Origin: an uncultured Porphyromonadaceae bacterium
GTDB taxonomy: Bacteria; Bacteroidota; Bacteroidia; Bacteroidales; Muribaculaceae
NCBI GenBank assembly: GCA_947175425.1
Contig: CAMWMR010000007.1
Coordinates: forward strand, 27,373-91,372
Direction: 5' to 3'
DNA: 64,000 nucleotides
A program made the position numbers and the translations under genes. Positions 53,373-63,948 of this stretch are shown here, one piece after another. The notes beneath the pieces were generated by a model. The model searched no databases and had not been told where the DNA came from. It worked only from the letters and a program-made list of their open reading frames with translations. Numbering within the stretch: position 1 is the stretch's first letter; each line of letters opens with the position of its first letter.

Positions 53373-54608
53373 TTACATTTCGTTTCCGTCGGTGTCGTAG
53401 TTCTGATACAACAGGTCGTTATAGGGGAAACGTGCCAAATGTATTTCGCGAGCCATAGTGTACAGGCGGTCCTTCAGCTCGTCGATGTTCATTCCTTTTT
53501 TTGCCGAAATGAACACGCAGTTGTTGTTCATGCGGTTCATCCAGCTTGCCTTAAGCTCGTCCAAAGTGGCGTTGCAGGCCTCGCGCGGAGTAAGGTCATC
53601 GTCGTCTTTGGGTTTGCAGGAGAAGGCGTCGATTTTGTTGAAAACAAGAATCATAGGCTTGTCGGCGCCGTCGCACACATCGCGTAAGGTCCGGTCCACA
53701 ACCTCAATCTGTTCCTCAAAGTTGGGGTGGGATATATCCACAACGTGCACAAGTATATCGGCTTCGCGAACCTCGTCGAGTGTTGATTTGAACGAGTCCA
53801 CGAGGTGTGTGGGAAGTTTGCGGATGAACCCTACGGTGTCGGAAAGCAGGAATGGCAGATTGTCGATAACCACTTTTCGGACAGTTGTGTCCAAGGTCGC
53901 AAAAAGCTTGTTCTCGGCAAATACATCGCTTTTGCTCAGCAGGTTCATGAGCGTTGATTTGCCCACGTTGGTATATCCTACCAATGCCACGCGGGTGAGC
54001 TTGCCGCGATTTTTACGCTGTACGGCCTTCTGGCGGTCGATAGCCCTCAGCTCCTCCTTGAGCAGCGAAATTTTGTTGAGGATTATTCGGCGGTCGGTCT
54101 CAATCTGGGTTTCACCGGGGCCGCGCATACCTATACCGCCTCGCTGGCGTTCCAGGTGAGTCCACATTCGGGTGAGTCGCGGCAGCAGATACTGGTACTG
54201 AGCCAGTTCCACCTGCGTTTTTGCGCTTGCCGTCTGGGCGCGTTTTGCAAAAATATCAAGAATAAGATTGGTGCGGTCTAGAATCTTTACGCCTAATTCC
54301 CGCTCGATGTTAAGCACCTGTTTTGTGGAAAGGTCATCGTCGAAAATTGCCATTGCAATATCGCCGTGATCCTCGATGAACTGTTTTATTTCCTCCAGTT
54401 TGCCTTTGCCCACATAGGTTCTCGGGTTGGGATAGTCCAGTCGCTGAGTAAAATTGGCCACGGCTTCGGCGCCTGCCGTATCGGCAAGAAAAGCCAGCTC
54501 TGCAAGATATTCGGCGCACTTGTTTTCGTCCTGTTGAGGGGTTATAAGTCCCACAAGGACGGCCTTTTCCGGCTCGGCGGCATTGTTTGTAACGGATGCG
54601 GGTTTCAT
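53373..54608 (-). CDS. hflX: GTPase HflX
   Basis: A 411-residue ribosome-associated GTPase. The HflX N-terminal domain carries NPRTYVGKGKLEEIKQFI. A coiled-coil linker includes GGIGMRGPGETQIETDRR, the family hallmark. The G domain has G1 VGYTNVGKSTLMN (about 207-219), G3 DTVGFI, and G4 NKID. It splits stalled 70S ribosomes, for example after heat stress. It starts 13 bp after the acyl-CoA ligase gene and is followed by a hairpin. Confidence 0.96.
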   Translation of the reverse strand: MKPASVTNNAAEPEKAVLVGLITPQQDENKCAEYLAELAFLADTAGAEAVANFTQRLDYPNPRTYVGKGKLEEIKQFIEDHGDIAMAIFDDDLSTKQVLNIERELGVKILDRTNLILDIFAKRAQTASAKTQVELAQYQYLLPRLTRMWTHLERQRGGIGMRGPGETQIETDRRIILNKISLLKEELRAIDRQKAVQRKNRGKLTRVALVGYTNVGKSTLMNLLSKSDVFAENKLFATLDTTVRKVVIDNLPFLLSDTVGFIRKLPTHLVDSFKSTLDEVREADILVHVVDISHPNFEEQIEVVDRTLRDVCDGADKPMILVFNKIDAFSCKPKDDDDLTPREACNATLDELKASWMNRMNNNCVFISAKKGMNIDELKDRLYTMAREIHLARFPYNDLLYQNYDTDGNEM

Positions 54609-54621
54609 AATGGTACGGAGT

Positions 54622-56433
54622 TTAACAGTACATTGCTTCTATTTCATCGGCGTACAGCAGATTGATTGCCGGACGCCTGATTTTAAGCGTATTTGTAAGT
54701 TCGCCGTTTTCAATGGTGAACTCTTTGGGCAGCAGGGTAAAACGTTTAATCTTTTCAAATCCTGCCAGCCCTTTCTGCAGGCGTTCGATTCGCTCGGCTA
54801 TAAAGCGTCGTATTTCGGAGTTTTCCACAAGGTCCTCCATGGATGTGAAGGTTATGTTGTGCTTCGTGGCATATTCCTTAAGAGCCTCGAACGCCGGAAT
54901 TATAATAGCGGTGACATACTTGCGCTGATCGCCGATTACGGCAACCTGCTCGATGTAGCGGTCCTCGCCCAGTCGGCTCTCAATAGCCTGCGGGGCTATG
55001 TATTTGCCGTTCGATGTTTTGAAAAGGTCCTTTAGACGTTCGGTAAGAACCAGCGCGCCGGTGTGGTCGACACGGCCGGCATCGCCTGTGCGGAACCAGC
55101 CGTCTTCGGTAAACGCCTTTGCATTTTCCTCGGGGCGTTTGTAGTAGCCGCGCATAACGGTGGGGCCTTTTACAAGAATTTCATTTTCCTCACCGATGCG
55201 TACCTGTACACCGTCGAGCGTTGTCCCTACGCTGCCAATTTCGTAGCCTACCGAAGGATAGCAGCTCACCGTGGCGGTGGTTTCGGAGAGTCCGTAGCCC
55301 ACAACAATATTTATTCCGCAGGCATGCAGGAACTCTACGATTGTCGACGACAAGGGTGCGCCGGCAGTGGGGAAGAAGTTTGCCTCGGGAATGCCGATAG
55401 TCTCGCGCAGACGCGAAAGCACGTTCTTGTCGTAGAACCGATAGCGCATTTCCAGCAGTGCGGGCACTTTGAGGCCAAGACGCACGTATTCCAAATTACG
55501 CTTTGCTCCTACTTTGAGGGCGCGTTCAATCATTATGCGCTGCACGCCTTTCATCGAGCCGATTTTCTCCTGAACGGCTGAGTAAACTTTTTCCCAAAAA
55601 CGCGGAACGCTGCACATGCACGACGAGCGGGCGATTTTTACGCCTTCCTGAATTCGCTTGGGCTCGGGATTTATGCGTACACGCATACCCTCCGACAGGC
55701 AGAAAAATGTCCAGGCCTTTTCAAAAATATGGCTCAGCGGCAGGAAGCAGGTGGATGTGTCTTCGTCGGAGAGAACGTCAAGCCTCCGGTGATGCATCTC
55801 CACGGCGGCGTTGAAACATCCGTGTGTAAGTATTGCGCCCTTGGGCTGGCCGGTTGTTCCCGATGTATATATGAGAGTGGCAATATCATCGGGAGTTGCC
55901 ATTGCAGTTCGGCGTTCAACTTCATCGCGGCAGTTCTGCGAGGCGGCGGCGCCCAGCTCAAGCAGTTTGGAGAAATGTATGGACGAGTTATCGTCGTTGT
56001 CGAAAACAATGCTTTCGTCAACGGCAATAAGCTTTATAACCGACGGACATTGGGCAATTACCGTGCGCATTGCACGGTATTGTGCCGCCGCGCCTACAAA
56101 TACAAAGCGGGCTTCGGCATCGTTTACAATAAAAGCCGCCTGCTCGGGGCTGCTGGTGGCGTATATGGATACGGGTACGGCTCGGTTACGGAAGCAGGCA
56201 AAGTCGGAAATTACAATCTCGGGGCAGTTGTTGGAAAATACCGCCACCATCTGCTCCTCCTGTAATCCGAGAATTTCTAAAGCACAGGCTACCTTGTCCA
56301 CTGCGGCGGAAAAATCGCCCCAGCCGGTGGAAATGAGGCGCTTGTTGTCGAGGTCGATGAGACTGAATGCCTCGCGATCAGCGCCATAGCGTTCCAATTG
56401 GTGCCTTACAAGATTTGTTAATATGTTCGACAT
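54622..56433 (-). CDS. Long-chain acyl-CoA ligase (FadD15-like)
   Basis: A 603-residue AMP-forming ligase. The P-loop-like motif is ATLIYTSGTTGQPKGAILTH (about 185-204), the adenylate motif is YGLSETTATVS (about 380-390), and the C-terminal hinge WFRTGDAGRVD and LKDLFKTSNGKYI are in place. This pattern matches the long-chain fatty-acid branch. It activates fatty acids with ATP and coenzyme A. It is first in a two-gene unit with hflX. A -7 element lies 28 bp upstream. Confidence 0.93.
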   Translation of the reverse strand: MSNILTNLVRHQLERYGADREAFSLIDLDNKRLISTGWGDFSAAVDKVACALEILGLQEEQMVAVFSNNCPEIVISDFACFRNRAVPVSIYATSSPEQAAFIVNDAEARFVFVGAAAQYRAMRTVIAQCPSVIKLIAVDESIVFDNDDNSSIHFSKLLELGAAASQNCRDEVERRTAMATPDDIATLIYTSGTTGQPKGAILTHGCFNAAVEMHHRRLDVLSDEDTSTCFLPLSHIFEKAWTFFCLSEGMRVRINPEPKRIQEGVKIARSSCMCSVPRFWEKVYSAVQEKIGSMKGVQRIMIERALKVGAKRNLEYVRLGLKVPALLEMRYRFYDKNVLSRLRETIGIPEANFFPTAGAPLSSTIVEFLHACGINIVVGYGLSETTATVSCYPSVGYEIGSVGTTLDGVQVRIGEENEILVKGPTVMRGYYKRPEENAKAFTEDGWFRTGDAGRVDHTGALVLTERLKDLFKTSNGKYIAPQAIESRLGEDRYIEQVAVIGDQRKYVTAIIIPAFEALKEYATKHNITFTSMEDLVENSEIRRFIAERIERLQKGLAGFEKIKRFTLLPKEFTIENGELTNTLKIRRPAINLLYADEIEAMYC

Positions 56434-56461
56434 TTTTAGTGTGCGATACGTTTAATTTTTG

Positions 56462-56469
56462 CAAAGGTA
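56462..56469 (-). promoter_or_regulatory. -7 element for acyl-CoA ligase gene
   Basis: TACCTTTG on the minus strand, with TTTTG about 23 bases upstream (56493-56497), slightly longer than usual. Confidence 0.55.
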
Positions 56470-56585
56470 CTGCCTTTGCCTTTCAGTATTAACAAAATGA
56501 GTGATAAAAATGACGTGTCGTTAACATATCTTCCCAAGCTGAAAGATTTATGTTAAAATAATTAAAAAGAAATCTGCACCCAAAA

Positions 56586-56617
56586 TTTGTTTATTTAAGC
56601 GGGAAAGTTTAATTTTG
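56586..56617 (+). promoter_or_regulatory. Promoter for fumarase
   Basis: TTTG (56586-56589), 20 bases, TAATTTTG (56610-56617). This places the transcript start near 56624, upstream of the chosen ATG at 56691 and past the first in-frame ATG at 56619. Confidence 0.75.
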
Positions 56618-56690
56618 CATGGATATGGCGCATGGCGCACGCGCGCGCTGCCCTTTCTATGTGTTAAAACACTATACGACAAAACAATAT

Positions 56691-58340
56691 ATGGCAACAA
56701 AACCGTTTCACTATCAGGAGATGTTCCCCCTTGGCCCCGATACGACCGAGTACTATCATCTCACTTCCGATTATGTCCACACCGAGAACTGGGGCGGACA
56801 TGAATTCCTTGTAGTAGACCCCGAAGCTCTCACAGTCCTCACCCGTCAGGCTACTCACGACAACGCTTTTATGCTCCGTCGCGAGCACAATGCAATGGTT
56901 GCGAAAATTCTTTCCGACCCCGAGGCAAGTGAAAACGACAAGTTCGTGGCTCTCACCATGCTCCGCAATGCCGAAGTGGCCGCAAAAGGCCAGCTGCCTT
57001 TCTGCCAGGATACCGGTACAGCCATATGCCACGCATCCAAAGGTCAGAATGTGTTCACCGGATGCAACGACGAGGAAAAAATTTCCTACGGTGTATATCT
57101 CACCTACACAACCGACAATCTGCGCTACAGCCAGAACGCTCCGCTCACCATGTACGACGAGGTGAACACCGGATGCAACCTCCCCGCGCAAATCGATATT
57201 CATGCCACCGAAGGCGATGAATACCACTTCCTTTTTGTTGCAAAGGGCGGAGGCTCGGCAAATAAAACTTATCTCTATCAGGAAACAAAGGCAACTATCA
57301 ATCCCGACAAGCTTGTTCCTTTCCTCATCGAAAAAATGCGCTCGCTCGGTACCGCTGCCTGTCCTCCCTATCACATCGCGTTCGTAATTGGCGGAACTTC
57401 TGCCGAAAAGAACCTCGAAGTGGTTAAAAAAGCATCCGTAAAATATCTCGACAATCTGCCCACACACGGCAATGAATACGGCCATGCTTTCCGCGATATC
57501 GAACTTGAAAACACGCTTAAAAAAGCTGCCGAAGAACTCGGCCTCGGCGCTCAGTTCGGCGGCAAGTACTTCGCTCACGATATTCGTGTAATCCGTCTGC
57601 CCCGTCATGGAGCTTCATGCCCCATCGGCATGGGCGTAAGCTGCTCGGCCGACCGCAATATCAAGGCTAAAATCAACCGCGAGGGTCTTTGGATTGAAAA
57701 ACTCGACGCAAATCCCGGCGAACTCATCCCCGAAGAATACCGCACTGCCGAAGCAGGCACCGTTGTGGAAATCGACCTTAACCGCCCCATGCCCGAAGTT
57801 CTTGCCGAACTCTCCAAATATCCCGTTTCCACACGTCTCAAACTTCGCGGAACAATTATCGTAGGCCGCGACATCGCTCACGCCAAGATTAAAGAACGTC
57901 TGGACAAGGGCGAACCCATGCCTCAGTATCTCAAGGATCATCCCATTTACTATGCCGGTCCTGCCAAAACACCCCAGGGCATGCCCAGCGGTTCGTTCGG
58001 CCCCACAACCGCCGGACGTATGGACAGCTATGTCGACCAGTTCCAGGCCGCAGGCGGTTCAATGATTATGATTGCAAAGGGCAATCGCTCGCAGGCTGTT
58101 ACCGATGCATGCAAAAAGCACGGCGGTTTCTATCTTGGAAGTATCGGAGGTCCTGCTGCAGTACTTGCTCAGAATTCCATCAAAAAGGTGGAACTGCTCG
58201 AATACCCCGAACTCGGCATGGAAGCAATTTGGAAAATCGAGGTTGAAGATTTCCCCGCATTCATTCTCGTGGATGACAAAGGCAACGATTTCTTTACTCA
58301 GATTAACGAAAAATGCAAAATCTGCGGAATGAACAAGTAA
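56691..58340 (+). CDS. Fumarate hydratase, class I
   Basis: A 549-residue [4Fe-4S] fumarase of the single-chain class I type. Cluster cysteines are seen in [28 protein letters not shown] and the final KCKICGMNK. The C-terminal beta domain includes [12 protein letters not shown]. It interconverts fumarate and malate, central to the reductive branch that makes succinate in Bacteroidales. An in-frame ATG exists at 56619 but lies directly after the -7 box and would barely be transcribed. ATG 56691 also gives the standard [15 protein letters not shown] beginning. It ends at a clear terminator. Confidence 0.96.
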   Translation: MATKPFHYQEMFPLGPDTTEYYHLTSDYVHTENWGGHEFLVVDPEALTVLTRQATHDNAFMLRREHNAMVAKILSDPEASENDKFVALTMLRNAEVAAKGQLPFCQDTGTAICHASKGQNVFTGCNDEEKISYGVYLTYTTDNLRYSQNAPLTMYDEVNTGCNLPAQIDIHATEGDEYHFLFVAKGGGSANKTYLYQETKATINPDKLVPFLIEKMRSLGTAACPPYHIAFVIGGTSAEKNLEVVKKASVKYLDNLPTHGNEYGHAFRDIELENTLKKAAEELGLGAQFGGKYFAHDIRVIRLPRHGASCPIGMGVSCSADRNIKAKINREGLWIEKLDANPGELIPEEYRTAEAGTVVEIDLNRPMPEVLAELSKYPVSTRLKLRGTIIVGRDIAHAKIKERLDKGEPMPQYLKDHPIYYAGPAKTPQGMPSGSFGPTTAGRMDSYVDQFQAAGGSMIMIAKGNRSQAVTDACKKHGGFYLGSIGGPAAVLAQNSIKKVELLEYPELGMEAIWKIEVEDFPAFILVDDKGNDFFTQINEKCKICGMNK

Positions 58341-58361
58341 TCCGCCCTTGACAATATCAGG

Positions 58362-58400
58362 ATGTGCGACAGGGTGGAATGCCCCGTCGCACATTTTTTA
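58362..58400 (+). terminator. Terminator after fumarase
   Basis: ATGTGCGAC (58362-58370) pairs with GTCGCACAT (58386-58394), followed by TTTTTTATAAA. The alpha-2-macroglobulin-like gene starts 20 bp later. Confidence 0.85.
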
Positions 58401-58420
58401 TAAATTTTACTGACTGACAT

Positions 58421-61400
58421 ATGAAAAACCGAATTATTCGATTTTTAGCGGCTTTTCTTTTTGCGCTTCCGGCAATATTCCCTGCCTCAGCTGCCGACAA
58501 CCCTGCTTTTGTCGAGCCGGATTTCGCTTTCCCGCAGAATGTTATAAGCGATGCCCGCAAAGCCATTTCCGAAGCCGACAAAGCTCCAGCACAAACAGGT
58601 CCCGAACGGCTTGGAGCTCTCACCGAACTCATAGCCGCGGAGGCTGCCGTAGATCCAGACAGTCTGTTTGCATTGCCGGGAATGCTTGAAAGTCAGGCTG
58701 CCGTTGCAGGGCTTCGCCCGTCGGACAAAGCTATGATAAAAGCTTTGGAAGCAGCCGTTCTCATGCGCATATATAATGCAAAACCATACGTATACAATAA
58801 TGTAAAGTCGCCGCTTCTTCCTTATCCCGCAAATGTGGCTGAATGGAGTGCGGCTCAGTTCTGCAACCGTATACAGGAGCTTTATAATGAGGCGTATGCC
58901 CTCGCGGCAACAGCTCCCGAATCTGTTTCTATGTATGAGCGGGCAGTTAACTGTTCGCCCGAAACGGCTGTTTATCTTCCCGAGGTTCCCGCATTGCTGC
59001 GCGACATGGCAGTGACTGCTGCCGGAAACTTTGTGCGGAACAATGTTTCGTCCACAGCATATCGCGACAGCATATGTTCCGCTGCAATTGCCGACAGCAA
59101 CGGTGCTCCCTATATATATTGGAGTTGTAAACAGGCCGGATTCTCCAACGACAGCGAAACGGCTTACAAGGAAATTTATCTTGTTCATCGGAATGAGGAG
59201 GCGGCTCGTCTGGCCTTGCAGTACTGGAGCGAAAGCGTAAGCGCATCGGCTCGTAACGCAATGAAGCCCGATACCTATATGGTGAATCTGCTCAAAGAAT
59301 CTTTGGAGAAGTTCCCCGAGTGGTATAATAACAACGCCCTCCGCAATGCCTTGGCAACAATAACCTGCCCGAGGGCAAGTTTCAGCGTGCGCGAGTTTGT
59401 ATCGCCCGGCTCGTCGGTCGATGTAAAATGGAAAAGCGTCTACGCCAAAAATGTGATGTGCAAGGTATATAAAACCGATGGCAGAGGCTACAACACAGCT
59501 CAGCTTGTTGAAAAAATGTCGCCGCTATATACTTTGACCGCCGAAACTCCGGTTGAAGGATGCGACAGCCTTTTCAGTTTTGAGGCATCCGCTCCCGGGT
59601 ATTATGCCCTTGTTCCCTTTGTGGACGGCGACCCTGTAGGTTCCACAGCGCCTACTTTTGTATATGCCACACCCCTCTTCCCTATGACACTGACAGGAAA
59701 GGACGGCAATGCCGCCGTGATTGTGGACCTGGACAACGGAAAGCCGCTCAAGGGTGTGGAAGTAAGCCTTAATTACAGAAAGAACGGAAAGGACTGCAAG
59801 GAAACTCCAGGCGCTACCGACTCAAAGGGTATTCTGAAATTCGGCTCCGAAACCGGATTCACCGGCTCGATGCAGCTTGAGTACCTGTATAAGGGCTTCT
59901 CCTACAATATGTCCGACAGGATGTATGTCTATAGTTATGAAAATCCGGCAATTGCCGATACTGCCGTAAGGGCAATGCTCGTTTTGGATCGTCCGCTGTA
60001 TCATGCCGGCGATACCGTGAAATGGGCGCTTGCCGCAGCAATGCGTATGGAGCAGAAAAATCCTGAGGCCATTTCAGGCAAGAAGGTGAAGATTTCACTT
60101 TATGATGCAAATTCGCAGCTTGTGGCCGATACAATGTGCGTAACCGATGATTTCGGTCGTGCCTTTGGCAGTTTCGTTACACGGAAGGATGCGCTTACAG
60201 GCTCATATCGTATTGCCGCATCCGTCGGCGCTAAGAACGCCGCTTCGCTTTCGTTCACGGTAAGCGATTTCAAACTGCCGACGTTTACAGCGGAAATTGT
60301 CGAGTTGCAACGCGGAGTAAATGGCGATGTTACCGTACGCGGTCAAGCTCGTACATTCTCGGGTATGCCTGTAATTGGTGCTAAAGTCGACGTCACTGTC
60401 AAAGGAATGGAAATGTGGCGTTGGTTTGGCGGTGCCGAAGTCTCCCTCGGCTCATTCTCTGTTCTTACCGATGAAAAAGGTTGCTTCACGGTTGTGATTC
60501 CCGCCTCGGTTTTGAGCGAACCGGTAAATAACGGTGCGCCTTTCCGCAATTTCGTCGCGGATGTGGCTGTCGCCGCACGCGACGGCGAAGTACAGTCGGC
60601 TTCCAAGGGATTCACCCAAGGCAAACCCTACATTCTGTCGCCGGCCGAAGTTCCCTCTTTTGCCGATTCTTCCGATAAATTCGGAATACTTGTAAAGGCT
60701 TTGGATGTCAACGGCGAGAGTCGTCCGCTGGCTTTGAAGTGGTCGCTGGTCGATAACGACGGACAGCAGTTGCTCGACGGTACCATGACAGCCGGTGAAA
60801 AATCCGCGCTCGATATAAGTGCCTTGAGCGCAGGAACCTATAAAATGAATATTTCGTCCGTCGATACGCTCCTTGCATCGCCCGTGCAGACAGGTGATAT
60901 TATTGTATATAACATTGCGAGTAATGAGGTGCCTGCTCTGGATGTTCCCATGTTTGTTCCCGTTACAAACTGCAATGTGGTGAACGGAAAAATTCGTGTG
61001 GAAGCGGGTGTTGTTGCCGATAAAATTTATCTGTACACAGCATCCGATAAGGCAGGAAGTATAGATAAAATTGAATGCCGCGAGCTTAAACACGGCTTCC
61101 ATGCAATAGACATTAAAGTTGCCGACGGGTGTAACTCCGTGGTATTGTTCACCGTTGTCGACGGACAGCTGTGCCGCACCGATATTCAGCCTGTTTTCCC
61201 GCCCTCACCCAAGTTTGAAGTTGTTGCCGAAAGTTTCCGCGACAAAATAGTTCCGCAGTCTTGCGAAACATGGCGATTCCGTCTTTCGCAAGGAGGAAAG
61301 CCTGTTGCCGGAGCGCCGTTTGTTGCAAGAATGTTCAACCGGGCAATCAACTCGCTGACAAATTCTGCCGGAGTGGCGGATATGAATTTCTATTCATCGT

Positions 61401-63883
61401 CATATCAGCTTGTTCTCAACAGCATTTGGAACGGCTACAGCCGCCGCTTCGGCAGTTTGCCTGTCGGAGGCAAAAACGTTGTGCTTCTTGAAAATCCCTC
61501 GTTCCGTTATATAAATGATTATTACGGAGCTGTAAAACGCAATATCCTTATTCGCGGCACAGGTGCGGCTGTAGGCACGGTGAACATGACAAGTTATGCA
61601 AAAAGCTCTGCTGCCAATAATTTTGCTGTTGCGGACATGGGCGAAGAAGCTGCCGCCGAAAGTGAAGAAACCCGCCGGGAAAACGTTTCCTACCGTCCGG
61701 CTGAAATGTTGCAGGCGCTTTGGATGCCGGCTCTCAATGCCGATGAAAACGGAAATGTAGAACTGAGTTTTACAGTTCCCAACTCTTTGGGTGAATGGAC
61801 TTTCAATGCCTTTGCATGGAATGCCGACATGGAATTTGCCCGCTTTGCAGCCAATTGTGTGGCTAACAAGCCCGTAATGGTACAGCCAAACCTGCCGCGC
61901 TTCCTTCGCCAAGGTGACAAACCCGAGATTTCCGCCACCGTGTTCAATAATACCGGCCATGATACCGATATTTATGTAACTGCCGAAATTCTTGATCCTG
62001 CTGATATGAAAGTGATTGTCAGCAAGGATTTTAAACTTGCAGTGGCTGCCGACGCATCGTCGGTTACGCCCTTGGAATTTGAACTTCGCGAGGGTTTGGG
62101 AGCTGTTGTTTATCGAGTTAAAGCTGTTGCGGACGGTTTCGGCGACGGAGAGCAGGCTCTTATTCCCGTTTTGTCGGGCATGAGCCGGCTTGTGGAAAGC
62201 TCGCAGTTCTATCTCTCGCCGGGCGACAAGGAGTACAAAACGACCGTGGATGTTCATCCTGGCGACAGTATTTCGATTATGTACTGCGGAAATCCTGTGT
62301 GGACAGTAGTAAAGGCCATGCGAGGCATTGCCTCAGGCAATCCTTCAACAGCTAATGCTGTCGCCGACCGTCTGTTCTCCGCTTTGGCCGCTCGCCATAT
62401 ACTTGCCGAAAATCCGGCCGTTGCCGAGGCTATACGCGCGTGGGCGGAAAATCCCTCCGAGGAGGCTCTTACATCCATGCTTGAAAAGAACAGCGAACTT
62501 AAAACCCTCATGCTCGACCAAACTCCGTGGGTGAATGCTGCTGCCGACAACAATGTCCGTATGGCTGCTTTGGCCGAGTTGCTCAATGGCGCGGATGTAG
62601 ATGCCAAAATAGCTGCTCTGTGCGAAAAGCTGCAAAAACTGCAGAACAAGGACGGCGGTTTTGCCTGGGGCTCGTGGAGCAACGAATCTTCGGAGTGGGT
62701 TACGCGTTATGTCCTCACTGTAATGGGTCTGGCTAAATCGCTTGATTTCTTCGGTGCGGATGATGCGGCTCTCAACGAAATCTGTGGCAAGGCTTTCGGT
62801 GCGCTTCAGCAAAATGTGGCCGCTCGCACCGGACTCGAAAGCGATGTCAATTTTGCTCTTATAGCCTCTCAGTTCCGCGAAATGCCAATGGAGGCTTCCT
62901 CGCGAGTATTGGTCAACACCACACTGGCGACTCTCGAAAAGGGATGGAAAAAATCATCACTTGCCGACAAAGCCATTGCCGTGCTGCTTTTTAAATGGGC
63001 AGGAAAAGATGCGCTTGCAGCACAAATAATGTCGTCCATTCGCCAGTTCGGAGTTATTAAACCGGGCCAAGGCATGTGCTTCCCCTCAGTAAGCGATATG
63101 CGCGCTTATGCAACACTCCTGCAGGCTTATGTGGCAATGGATGCTCCCGTGTCCGAAATCGATGCAATGCGCCAATGGGTAATCCTGCAGGCGCAGGCCA
63201 ACGATGACCTCGCCTCCTGTGCTCCCGATTATATTATAGCTTCCGTGCTCCTCTCGGGCCGTGCGTGGACCGATGCTTCCGTAGCAGGAACTGTTATTGT
63301 AAACGGCAAGCCTTTGGATATTGACAAGCAGGAAAGCTTTACAGCTTATTTTGTTAAACCGCTTTCTTTGCAGCAGGGCGAGAATACCGTGGAGATTCAT
63401 TCGGCAGGAGCGACTCCGTCGTATGGTGCTGTAATGAGTATATCCTCCCAAGCTGCCGAAACGGTTAAAGCGGTAAGCGGTAAAGACATCAGCGTTGAAA
63501 AACAGTTCTTCGTTCTTCGTAACGGCGAGTGGGCGCATGCCGACAGTATCGGTCTTGGCGAACGCGTGCGTGTTCAGCTTACGGTAAATGTCGGCCGTGC
63601 AATGGAATATGTGGCGATAACCGACGAGCGTCCCGCATGCTTCGAACCGCTGGAACAGCTCCCGACATATGTAATGAACGGAGGCTTGGCCTATTATCGC
63701 GAGAACAGGGATGCGTCTACCGATATTTTCATTAGCCGTCTTCCCAAAGGAACGTGGCAGATAAGCTACGAAGTGAGCGCAAATCTTTCGGGACGTTATA
63801 TTTCCGGCATTGCAAGCGTGCAAAGTCAATATGCCCCCGAACTCACCGCCCACTCCTCCGGCACCGTGATAAACGTGAAGTAA
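58421..63883 (+). CDS. Alpha-2-macroglobulin-like protein without thioester
   Basis: An 1820-residue exported protein with a signal peptide ending PASAA (about residue 25) and no lipobox. MG-type beta domains run from about 320 to 1050, including MLVLDRPLYHAGDTVKWALA, typical of bacterial alpha-2-macroglobulins. A bait-like stretch rich in Ala/Glu (about 1055-1085) precedes LWMPALNADENGNVELSFTV. The alpha-helical domain (about 1285-1560) includes DGGFAWGSWSNESSEWVTRYV. At the position of the usual CTEQ thioester the sequence reads NPSTANAVADRLF, so covalent trapping is not possible. Probably a periplasmic protease trap or structural shield. No penicillin-binding protein 1C gene is visible on the left; the right side ends at the window edge. 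Confidence 0.9.
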   Translation: MKNRIIRFLAAFLFALPAIFPASAADNPAFVEPDFAFPQNVISDARKAISEADKAPAQTGPERLGALTELIAAEAAVDPDSLFALPGMLESQAAVAGLRPSDKAMIKALEAAVLMRIYNAKPYVYNNVKSPLLPYPANVAEWSAAQFCNRIQELYNEAYALAATAPESVSMYERAVNCSPETAVYLPEVPALLRDMAVTAAGNFVRNNVSSTAYRDSICSAAIADSNGAPYIYWSCKQAGFSNDSETAYKEIYLVHRNEEAARLALQYWSESVSASARNAMKPDTYMVNLLKESLEKFPEWYNNNALRNALATITCPRASFSVREFVSPGSSVDVKWKSVYAKNVMCKVYKTDGRGYNTAQLVEKMSPLYTLTAETPVEGCDSLFSFEASAPGYYALVPFVDGDPVGSTAPTFVYATPLFPMTLTGKDGNAAVIVDLDNGKPLKGVEVSLNYRKNGKDCKETPGATDSKGILKFGSETGFTGSMQLEYLYKGFSYNMSDRMYVYSYENPAIADTAVRAMLVLDRPLYHAGDTVKWALAAAMRMEQKNPEAISGKKVKISLYDANSQLVADTMCVTDDFGRAFGSFVTRKDALTGSYRIAASVGAKNAASLSFTVSDFKLPTFTAEIVELQRGVNGDVTVRGQARTFSGMPVIGAKVDVTVKGMEMWRWFGGAEVSLGSFSVLTDEKGCFTVVIPASVLSEPVNNGAPFRNFVADVAVAARDGEVQSASKGFTQGKPYILSPAEVPSFADSSDKFGILVKALDVNGESRPLALKWSLVDNDGQQLLDGTMTAGEKSALDISALSAGTYKMNISSVDTLLASPVQTGDIIVYNIASNEVPALDVPMFVPVTNCNVVNGKIRVEAGVVADKIYLYTASDKAGSIDKIECRELKHGFHAIDIKVADGCNSVVLFTVVDGQLCRTDIQPVFPPSPKFEVVAESFRDKIVPQSCETWRFRLSQGGKPVAGAPFVARMFNRAINSLTNSAGVADMNFYSSSYQLVLNSIWNGYSRRFGSLPVGGKNVVLLENPSFRYINDYYGAVKRNILIRGTGAAVGTVNMTSYAKSSAANNFAVADMGEEAAAESEETRRENVSYRPAEMLQALWMPALNADENGNVELSFTVPNSLGEWTFNAFAWNADMEFARFAANCVANKPVMVQPNLPRFLRQGDKPEISATVFNNTGHDTDIYVTAEILDPADMKVIVSKDFKLAVAADASSVTPLEFELREGLGAVVYRVKAVADGFGDGEQALIPVLSGMSRLVESSQFYLSPGDKEYKTTVDVHPGDSISIMYCGNPVWTVVKAMRGIASGNPSTANAVADRLFSALAARHILAENPAVAEAIRAWAENPSEEALTSMLEKNSELKTLMLDQTPWVNAAADNNVRMAALAELLNGADVDAKIAALCEKLQKLQNKDGGFAWGSWSNESSEWVTRYVLTVMGLAKSLDFFGADDAALNEICGKAFGALQQNVAARTGLESDVNFALIASQFREMPMEASSRVLVNTTLATLEKGWKKSSLADKAIAVLLFKWAGKDALAAQIMSSIRQFGVIKPGQGMCFPSVSDMRAYATLLQAYVAMDAPVSEIDAMRQWVILQAQANDDLASCAPDYIIASVLLSGRAWTDASVAGTVIVNGKPLDIDKQESFTAYFVKPLSLQQGENTVEIHSAGATPSYGAVMSISSQAAETVKAVSGKDISVEKQFFVLRNGEWAHADSIGLGERVRVQLTVNVGRAMEYVAITDERPACFEPLEQLPTYVMNGGLAYYRENRDASTDIFISRLPKGTWQISYEVSANLSGRYISGIASVQSQYAPELTAHSSGTVINVK

Positions 63884-63901
63884 CATATTCTACACTAAAA
63901 T

Positions 63902-63947
63902 ACGACTCGCCTTTCCGGATATTACCGGGAAGGCGAGCCGTTTTATT
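63902..63947 (+). terminator. Terminator after alpha-2-macroglobulin-like gene
   Basis: ACGACTCGCCTTTCCGG (63902-63918) pairs with CCGGGAAGGCGAGCCGT (63925-63941), one mismatch and one G-T pair, followed by TTTATTT. A group II intron-like sequence begins directly after the T-tract. Confidence 0.85.
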
Positions 63948-63948
63948 T

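Noticed and set aside
56619..56690. Upstream fumarase start at 56619
   Set aside because: The ATG lies one base after the -7 box, so the transcript probably starts at or after it; the added residues are not family-like.
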